Shown: positions 57,203-64,000 of the stretch, piece after piece
Layout of the letters: every line of letters starts with the position of its first letter
Position numbering within the stretch: position 1 is the stretch's first letter
Assembly: GCF_954871325.1 (NCBI RefSeq)
Contig: NC_088775.1
Location: forward strand, 17,585,561-17,649,560
Direction of reading: 5' to 3'
Source: Gordionus sp. m RMFG-2023
Taxonomy: Eukaryota; Nematomorpha; Gordioida; Chordodea; Parachordodidae
Length of the DNA: 64,000 bases
Program-made: the position numbers and the translations under genes
Notes under the pieces: model-generated
The model's input: only the letters and a program-made list of their open reading frames with translations
Databases searched by the model: none
What the model was told of the DNA's origin: nothing

Positions 57203-58585
57203 TTTATTTTCTGTATTTTTCAGGTTATTTAATTTCTTCATCTCTAAATTTTACCTCTTGATTTTTTGTCTTTCACCTATTCTGTGAATTACTTACTTCA
57301 CTGACTTCAGCTTTTATTTATCTTATTTTCTGAAAAAACTGCATGGTTAACATTATCAATAGCTCTGTTATAATTCACAAATGTAAAGCAGAAGGGGTTT
57401 TGTACTTAGTTTTTCTGCATGATTATTTTTCTAAATTAATTTTGGATCCAGTATTTTCTTTTCTTGGTCTGTATATACTTATGTATTTTTGGTGTGGGTG
57501 TTATGCTTTTTCCATGCTATAGGATGTGATGGCTATAGCTCAATAAGTCTTAATTTTCTTGTGGTCTTAGTTTTTGGGTAGTTACTTAGGTAGGATTTTT
57601 GATTTCATCCCACTGCAGTAGTTCCGCTCTCCCATATTTCTATTAAATGAGGGCAAATAGGTAGCGATATTGTTATAGATGCTATTTATTTTTTGGTTTT
57701 TCTGCTGTGATATTATCTGGCCCTGGAGCTTTTGCTTTCTCTTAGTGTTTTTTTTTTTCATTAGTCTTTGTTCGCTTGTTACTTCATTTATGGAGAAACC
57801 AGTCGACAGGGGGGTGGCGAGGTTTGTAAATATGTTTTGCTGGTAGAGTTTTCCGTGAATGATAGACTATCATATAACAATCAAGCCAAAATGCCTTTGT
57901 TAATCCTGGCCAACAATTACTTTTCAATTTCCTAAAACTTACGGAGCTGGCTCCTATTTCTGCGTCATAGTTTCCTTTCTCTCATATCTTTATCATTATC
58001 AAAGACCTTTTTCGCTATATAATCTATCTATCACTCCATAGAGTATTTTGTTTCTCTGGAAAAAGGAAAAATAACCGTTTGTTGTGTGGTGTTCGTTTGC
58101 TGGATAGTCATAAACCGATTACTGACTAGTTTTTGCCTATTCACTGGATTTTTCACCTTTTAAACAATTTGTGGTAAACCCATTTTAGCTTTTCCTTATT
58201 TTCATGAATAAATTCTAATCTCAATTGATATGAACACATTCTCAATTATTTGTTAGTAACTACCAAGGCTTACATTAGATGTTAAACTTAAAATTGGCCA
58301 CCACCCACCCTTAAAGTAATTAAATTATTTAGGCAGTTCATGGGTATAGGCTTTTGTTTTTGCCCATCTCTTTTGTTGATTAGCCTATAGACGTTTAAGC
58401 GACAGTTCCCGGACTGTTGCGCGTACAAGTACGTGCGGCTTGCCCACAAACGTGTGAAGGGCTCCTCATTTTTTTTTTCCTCCCCTAAATTAACTATCCA
58501 GTTTGATGGATTTTTGAGGAAAACCTAGCGTAGCTCTGTTGTATCCACAACCAGAGGGCGAAAACGCTTTTATCACGTATCACGT
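56123..58585 (+). mobile_element. 5'-truncated non-LTR retrotransposon (LINE) with 25-bp TSD
   Basis: Bounded by the 25-bp duplication, it begins within reverse-transcriptase motif A and continues through the rest of the reverse transcriptase, a roughly 1.1 kb 3' UTR (57206-58585), and an end made of a short tandem, TATCACG TATCACG TA. Short microsatellite ends instead of poly-A occur in CR1/L2/RTE-like LINEs. The endonuclease and 5' RT are missing, so this is a dead-on-arrival copy, but the frame is open and the TSD identical, so it is young. Confidence 0.9.
57203..58297 (+). other. LINE 3' untranslated region
   Basis: No coding. Less A+T-rich and more T-rich than the surrounding DNA, continuous with the LINE. 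The last part, 58298-58585, is shared with the truncated copy at 10900-11168. Confidence 0.7.
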
Positions 58586-58610
58586 ATATTTAAAAATAAA
58601 TTTGGCTTTT
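58586..58610. repeat. LINE target-site duplication, right
   Basis: Exact copy of 56098-56122, directly after the terminal TATCACGTATCACGT of the element. Confidence 0.88.
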
Positions 58611-59390
58611 TAACATTAAAAACTTTTTTAGTTTTATTTTATTATAAATTTGTATATTTTTATTTTTTTTTCCTCCCCTAAGCTGACACCTAGGGAATAA
58701 TAAATTATTATTATTTTGTCTATTTATGTAATTTTTTATATATTTATTTTTTTAATATTAATTTAATTGTCTTTAGAAATTTCACAAAAGTTTTCGCAAA
58801 ACTTTCGTGAGTTTTGAGAGGTACGAAATATGTCCCGAATCATACATTTATTTTCAATTTATAATATATAAAATGTTTGATGTGAAGGATTTACTAATTC
58901 TATATTTTATATTATTTGAAGATAATCATGTTCACGAGTTCCAAATTTAAACACATATATAAATCCTCAGAAACTAATATTATTAATACTATACAAATGG
59001 TTAAGGCTGACTGCTTATTACAAAATATTATTGTTATTGAGGGCAATCATTGTGCATAAATTAATTATGAAACCCTTGATCCAAAATTTTTATATACATT
59101 TATTTTTTAATTACCATTACCTTATATTTCTTATGAATGTTTAAATTTGTCGAAGTTATAGCATCTATTTATAAATATTCAATAAAAAGTTTTGATTTGA
59201 TTTGTATTTAAACTGCTTAAATGACTTAAATCACATTTTATAAAAAATTTTTAAACATAATAATTTTTATATACAAAATTATAAATATGAGATAATATAC
59301 AATATTATAAATTTGAAAATAATATAGAAAATTATAAATATGAAAAGAAAATTTCATTTTAAATTCAAAAATTTGTTTCTGATTGACTAT
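58611..59390. other. A+T-rich DNA, no gene seen
   Basis: Between the LINE and the minisatellite nothing recognisable is present; a stretch near 58790-58820 (TTTCGCAAAACTTTCGTGAG) is slightly palindromic. Confidence 0.4.
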
Positions 59391-59752
59391 CATTTAACAT
59401 ATCTTGTGTGTTTGGCTCTAAATCTTAAGATATAGATTATTATATAGTTCTAATTTAATGTTATAATACTTGTGATGTTATTTGTACATTTAACATATCT
59501 TGTGTGTTTGGCTCTAAATCCTAAGATATAGATTATTATATAGTTCTAATTTAATGTTATAATACTTGTGATGATATTTGTACATTTAACATATCTTGGA
59601 TGTTTGGCTCATAATCCTAAGATATAGATTATTATTATATAGTTCTAATTTGATGTTATAATCTTGGATGTTTGGCTCATAATCCTAAGATATAGATTAT
59701 TATATAGTTCTAATTTCATGTTATAATACATTTGGAGATATTTATACATTAA
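59391..59752. repeat. Minisatellite, 96-bp unit, ~3.7 copies
   Basis: CATTTAACATATCTTGTGTG begins units at 59391, 59487 and 59583; the fourth unit (from about 59655) lacks its first part. Units are almost identical except in the last two, where TGTGTGTTTGGCTCT reads TGGATGTTTGGCTCA. Confidence 0.88.
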
Positions 59753-59894
59753 TAGCATCCTTAGATTGTTTCAAACTGAAACTTGCTTCAGTGTGCCTAC
59801 ATATTATCCTCCACATTTCAGTAAAAATTTTCAACAAATTTAAGGTGCTTGCTGTTCATCATAGCAGCACCTAAACCTAACATATAAATAATAT
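59753..59894. other. Spacer between minisatellite and MADF-like fragment
   Basis: A stretch of mixed composition (GTGCTTGCTGTTCATCATAG) without an assigned feature; it could hold a second exon of the - strand MADF-like frame but shows no reading frame that I can join with confidence. Confidence 0.3.
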
Positions 59895-60014
59895 TTATAT
59901 AATCTCTTCCCATTTGACTTTACTTGCAGCTGTATCTCTATATTTAAGGTCACTATTACACCACCACTGTCTATAAGGTCTTATATTTTCCATCAATTGA
60001 TATTCGTTAGCCAT
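59895..60014 (-). CDS. Possible MADF-domain fragment (39 codons)
   Basis: - strand ATG at 60014 gives MANEYQLMENIRPYRQWWCN, then SDLKYRDTAASKVKWEEII and a stop. The pattern L(I/M)E.(V/I)R.Y..(L/W)W......Y.D......W.(E)I resembles the first helix region of MADF/SANT-like DNA-binding domains, found in host transcription factors and in Harbinger-type transposons. A following exon with the remaining helices was not identified, so it may be a first exon or a relic. Composition is normal for protein. Confidence 0.35.
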   Translation of the reverse strand: MANEYQLMENIRPYRQWWCNSDLKYRDTAASKVKWEEII

Positions 60015-60299
60015 TTTTATTCCCTCAATTTGCAAAAGTTTAATGACAAAATGATAAACTTTTACGTAATTTGCGCAAAATCGAAAAAATCATTTAGGCC
60101 AACATTTTAATTTTCCATTAAAAATGGCTTATATTATTTTTTTCGCTAGATTCGCGCAAATTGCGTGATATAATTTTTATGCAATTTTTGATATTTAGGA
60201 CACAGCCTTATATAAAAATAAAATCATATCTTTTTTCAATGGTTATAAATAATTTTGAGCACCTAAGCTTCAACTTTGTTTATGTTAGAAAACCTGCTT

Positions 60300-61867
60300 C
60301 AGGCGCGTAACCAATGGGGGGGGAAAGGGGGAAATTCCCCCCCCCATCGCAAATTTGACTATTTTCATAAATATCATTTTAAGCTAATAAAAATTTTACC
60401 CCCACCCCCCAGATTCCCCCCCCCCCACCAATCAAAATTTTACAAATATTTGAATATCAATTTTCTAACATATTATTCAAAAATATTAATAAAATGGAAA
60501 AATATTTAGTCAAAGAGATTGAAATCAAACGATAATTTATAAATAAGGCTGAGCATGAAAAAAAGTAATGTGTCGTTAGCAGCGATATCATTATTGAATT
60601 CAATTGATCAATCAGAGTTTATCATTGCTGCTAGTTGCATCAATAAATTATTTTTAGCTCACTACTTTGTAGAAATTTACAAAAACCAAATTTAGATTTG
60701 GTTCAAGTTATTGATTTGGCGGAACATTGGAAAATATACATGAACAGGTAGATACAATAAGAATGAATGTAGATAAATATTTTCATAATATTTATCTAGA
60801 CGTTGAATCGAAGGCTAAATTTTATGATATAATACTAATTAAACCTCGTCTAGCACCTAGGCCATTATTGAGATGAAAATAAATATTGGCTCAACTAAAG
60901 AATATTATAAAATATCCATTTTCATCCCATTCTTAGATACTTTTTTATAGCAAATAAAAGTACGGGTTTTAGATAAAAAACAAGTCTTTAGCAATCTTCA
61001 AGTTTTATTACCCAAAGATCCTTCTTCATTTTCTAATGCCACTACTGGTAAAATTAAATATTTAGAAAAATTTTATTCCTATGAGATTGATAATGAAATA
61101 AATTTAATCAGTGAATTCGAATTGTGGTATAAATATTTATACGTTTAGCTATTTTACCTGAGCATGCTATTGATGCGCTCAATCGGTGTAAAGAAACCTT
61201 GGCTCAATTTCCTAATATTTCGAAGTTGTTTTATATTCTTGCATGTTTGCCTATTACAACATGTACGAATGAAAGGACTTTTTCCAACTTGAGAAGGTTG
61301 AAAACATATTTACGAAGTACTGAATCTCGGCTAAATGGGTTAGCTCTGTTAAATATACACAGAGATTTGGTTCCAAAGACAAACGAAATAATTAAAAATC
61401 TTGTATTTGATAAGAAGTTAAAAAAAACTTGTTAATTTATTTATTTTCTAGTCAATATTTTTAACTACTATTAATATTTTCAATAAAAAAAATTATATTC
61501 TACTTATATTGTATGAGAATTTAAGCTGAGGCTAGTTTTTAAAGCAAATTTAAAAAAAAATGACATTACACTATATTTCAACTTTACACATAAATAAACC
61601 TTTACACATAAATAAACCTTTACATTTAAAAAAACTTTATTAAATATAATATACCTAACTTGAAATAATAAAAAAGAGGCTTGTAATATCCTATCCATAA
61701 GCACGAATTAGTAAATAATAGTTAAAAATAGAAATATAATTATAGCTAAATAAGACCCGGCCGAAGGCCGGGGAAAGCTGGCCGAAGGCCAGGTAAAAGG
61801 GGTTTGGGGGCGAAGCCCCCAAAAAATTCCCCCCCCCCCCTATAAGAAAATCTTGGATACGCCACTG
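60300..61867. mobile_element. hAT element, TIR CAG(G/T)(C/G)GCGTA, internally deleted, 8-bp TSD
   Basis: CAGGCGCGTAACCAATGGGG at the left mirrors CTTGGATACGCCACTG at the right, and ACCTGCTT flanks both (60292-60299, 61868-61875). G- and C-runs lie just inside both ends. The GCCGAAGGCC and GGGGCGAAGCCCCC words near 61760-61825 recur in the MITEs at 14794-15197 and 25881-26313, making this the best candidate for their parent family. A 3' transposase part is retained. Confidence 0.9.
60640..61434 (+). pseudogene. hAT transposase, C-terminal part (ZMYM1-like family)
   Basis: STKEYYKISIFIPFLDTFL (about 60890), RVLDKKQVFSNLQVLLPKD (about 60965-61020) and TGKIKYLEKFYSYEIDN lead into an open frame 61199-61434: QFPNISKLFYILACLPITTC, TNERTFSNLRRLKTYLRSTE, SRLNGLALLNIHRDL. 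The last is the hAT dimerisation domain of the group known from ZMYM1-like transposases (ALLNIHRD). The N-terminal DNA-binding part and most of the catalytic core are deleted, and stops remain upstream. Confidence 0.8.
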
Positions 61868-61933
61868 ACCTGCTTAATAAAGATTTTACAATGTACGGTA
61901 AAATCCATGCTTTTATTGAGCCATTATTATATC

Positions 61934-62646
61934 CAGGGTTGTGCATTTGACCGGTCAAATACGTTTCGGTCAATTGACCAATATTTGACGGATCAAATAT
62001 GGTCAAAAGTCAATATTAACTTTATTTTGAATAAATTCATTGTCATTCAATAACTAACGTTTAGCTCACCGTAACAGATTCCTATTCTGATTCATATTCA
62101 ATATTTTCTTTTATTTTTTAATCAATTTTCCTGTTGTCGAGATCTTCAGTCGATTTCTATTTTAACATTAACCAAAATCGACCTATTTCTTTCTAAAGAA
62201 GAAGTAGAACTAAGAATTGTTAGTCTCTTAATGGGCATGGTGGGCAAAATTTAATCTATTAACTTGAGGTCGGAATTGATTGTTTCTTATGGAAATTAAT
62301 GTTTTCCTCATAAATTGCTATTAAGCATGCTGTTTTTGCTTCTGAAATTAATTATGTCACTTAAAATATTTTGGTAATCACCACCTTCTAAAATGGCTAA
62401 TTCATGAATTATGTCACATACTTCTTTGAATTCACTACTAGTGAGATGCTCCTCTTGATATTGGGGACCCAAAAAAATATTCAACATTGTGTCACATGTA
62501 TTTATATCGTTTTTTCCTTTTTTAAACTTTCTTAATTTTTTTTCTTTAGATTTTTTTAGAGTATTTGACCGTATTTGACCAGGTCAAATACTCCTCCGGT
62601 CAATTGATTGAATTTGACCTGTCAATTGACTGACTTGCCAACCCTG
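61934..62646. mobile_element. hAT element, TIR CAGGGTTGTGCA/TGCCAACCCTG, 8-bp TSD
   Basis: CAGGGTTGTGCATTTGACC at the left and CTTGCCAACCCTG at the right, flanked by ATTATATC (61926-61933 and 62647-62654). Both sub-terminal zones repeat TTTGACC(G)GTCAAAT-type palindromes. A 3'-truncated transposase piece is read on the - strand inside. Confidence 0.9.
62330..62500 (-). pseudogene. hAT transposase fragment
   Basis: Right to left: DTMLNIFLGPQYQEEHLTSS, EFKEVCDIIHELAILEGGDY. Internal part of a hAT transposase by composition and position within a hAT element, but without a diagnostic motif; identification rests on context. Confidence 0.45.
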
Positions 62647-62657
62647 ATTATATCAAT

Positions 62658-62948
62658 TAGTGATCTGCATCAGACCTAATTTTCAAGCCCGACCCGGCAG
62701 GTATATTGTTTCGAAAAATTTGTTCAGCCCGGCCAGATCTTGAGCAAATTTTTTTTTATTTGTCCCGAATAGCCCACCACGAAATAAAAATTTAAATATG
62801 GAAAAATTTATTTATTGATTGTAAAAATAATAATCTACAATTAGCGTCTGGTTTCTTGCAAGAATATCAAAATATATTATTTTTTACAAAATTTAATATC
62901 TTATTTAAAAATTAAATTTAAGCCCGGGCCGTGATTTACAGATCTTTA
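62658..62948. mobile_element. hAT-type MITE, TIR TAGTGATCTGCA, third copy
   Basis: The left end TAGTGATCTGCATC and the following CTAATTTTCAAGCCCGACCC match 9929-9970 closely. The right end TTACAGATCTTTA is a degraded inverted partner. Flanks (ATATCAAT and ATATGACC) agree only in part. It abuts the hAT at 61934-62646. Confidence 0.65.
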
Positions 62949-64000
62949 ATATGACCTTCATAATTGATAATAAATCAATTATAACTTCATTTTGCATACA
63001 GAATGAGATAATGAAAAAATATAATTGCAAATCTTTTAAAATTTGCAACATTTATCATTAAAAAATTTGCCCATTTATCTTCTGCTTTCATTATCTTTAT
63101 TATGATGGAGGATTTCTTAAAAATTTTAATGATGATATCACTAAAATTCATACAATTTTAGTATGGCCATAAATTATATAAAATCCCCTCTTTTTTTTGG
63201 TTATCAGACAAAACATTGTAAATTTGAGATCAGAGGGTTCAATAGAAAGACGGAATTAAATATATTGATTTTGAAATTTATTTTTATTTGGGCATAATAC
63301 ATGATATTATTATATAAAATTTTCAAAAACATGATAAAAAAAATTAACTCTTCATTGCAAAGGTGGATGCGGACACCAATTATTTTAAAAACTTTAATAC
63401 TTGAAATTTTTTCGATGTAGCTTAACATTTTTAGGTAAATGTGTGCAAAATTAATTTTGATTTTTTTAAGTAGAGAGTTATAAGGGTTTTTTGGAGCTTG
63501 AGGTCAACCCCTAGTCATCCGTGTAACTTTCTTTCATCTGTTTTGGCATTGTTATTTTAAGAATTAACATACACTTTTTTTATACATAATTTTTATCAAT
63601 AAATATTCTAAACCCTAACCCTATAATATTTGAAACTTAGATAAACATGATTTGATCATTATTTCATTTTTTGATACCATTTTATGGTATTTAATAACTT
63701 GTGCTAGTTTTAAGAATATTTTTGACTCACTTGACAAAAGTTCTCATAAAATGATAAAATAACATAAATAAAATTTTTATTAATATATTTTTAAAATATG
63801 AAAGCTACAAATAAATTTGATTTTAATATAAAGTGTTTCAAAATTGGGGTCTGAGGGTACCCCACCTAGTCTCTCGCGTGATTTTTCTTCATATGTGGAA
63901 ATGGGTTAAAATGAATTTTTTTTAAAAAAATTAGAATGTGGGTTTTGTGTTAGTTTTTATGGTATACTTCAGAATTTTCAAAAATCTTGTAGGATTGTGA
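62949..64000. other. A+T-rich DNA to the window end
   Basis: No gene or element recognised. CTAAACCCTAACCCTATAAT at 63608 is telomere-like only by chance: it is a two-repeat fragment. The - strand frame at 63204-63428 has no domain signature. Confidence 0.4.

Noticed and set aside
63608-63630. Telomere-like CTAAACCCTAACCCTA
   Set aside because: Barely two repeats in unique DNA; no array, so chance or an isolated interstitial fragment at most.
1-64000. LTR retrotransposon, endogenous retrovirus or Polinton relics
   Set aside because: No gag, protease, integrase, capsid or family-B polymerase motifs and no long terminal direct repeats were seen in either strand.

Overview
The window is a strongly A+T-rich piece of nuclear DNA from a eukaryote, most likely an invertebrate animal. 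Three observations support this. A complete nucleoside diphosphate kinase gene (12182-12780) has an animal-type C-terminal half and three GT-AG introns of only 37-46 nt. A second host gene, resembling the Rab-GAP family TBC1D22 (31057-33499), can be assembled from six short exons. The transposon set (Helitron, many hATs, MULE with an OTU protease, piggyBac MITE, Merlin-like, non-LTR retrotransposons with animal-type domains) is one found in invertebrates. Very small introns in a transposon-rich genome would fit reduced animals such as myxozoans, orthonectids or dicyemids, but the phylum cannot be settled from this window. No prokaryotic operon signals, rRNA, tRNA, CRISPR array or retroviral/LTR element was seen.

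Layout. 1-5640: a Helitron on the + strand with short phase-0 N-terminal exons (two of them tandemly duplicated), a HUH Rep domain and a Pif1-like helicase, broken by a few mutations. Decayed Helitron pieces follow to 7500. 7500-12180: decayed repeats, a hAT MITE, the 3' end of a LINE, and a decayed retrotransposon end with a zinc-knuckle/PD endonuclease-like domain. 12182-12780: NDK. 14176-24460: nested hAT elements and MITEs in older repeats, including one of two hAT copies that share an internally inverted transposase, and a very decayed transposase-like pseudogene near 23 kb. 25881-26313: hAT MITE. 27502-27790: possible tiny spliced gene. 31057-33499: TBC1D22-like 5' exons with a piggyBac MITE in an intron. 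34663-39135: two decayed hAT transposases on the - strand.

39854-55842 is the most striking region. An outer element has Merlin-like terminal repeats and an 8-bp target duplication. It holds a giant palindrome made of two nearly full-length MULE-OTU transposons facing opposite ways and meeting at 45933/45934. A hAT element sits in the right arm only, and the left arm preserves its empty site. 56123-58585 is a 5'-truncated LINE with an intact reverse transcriptase reading frame and a 25-bp target-site duplication. 59391-63000 holds a minisatellite, a possible MADF-domain fragment and three further hAT-type elements with terminal repeats.

The window is therefore mostly a record of repeated transposition, above all hAT insertions with intact or nearly intact 8-bp target duplications, into intergenic and intronic DNA around two or three host genes.
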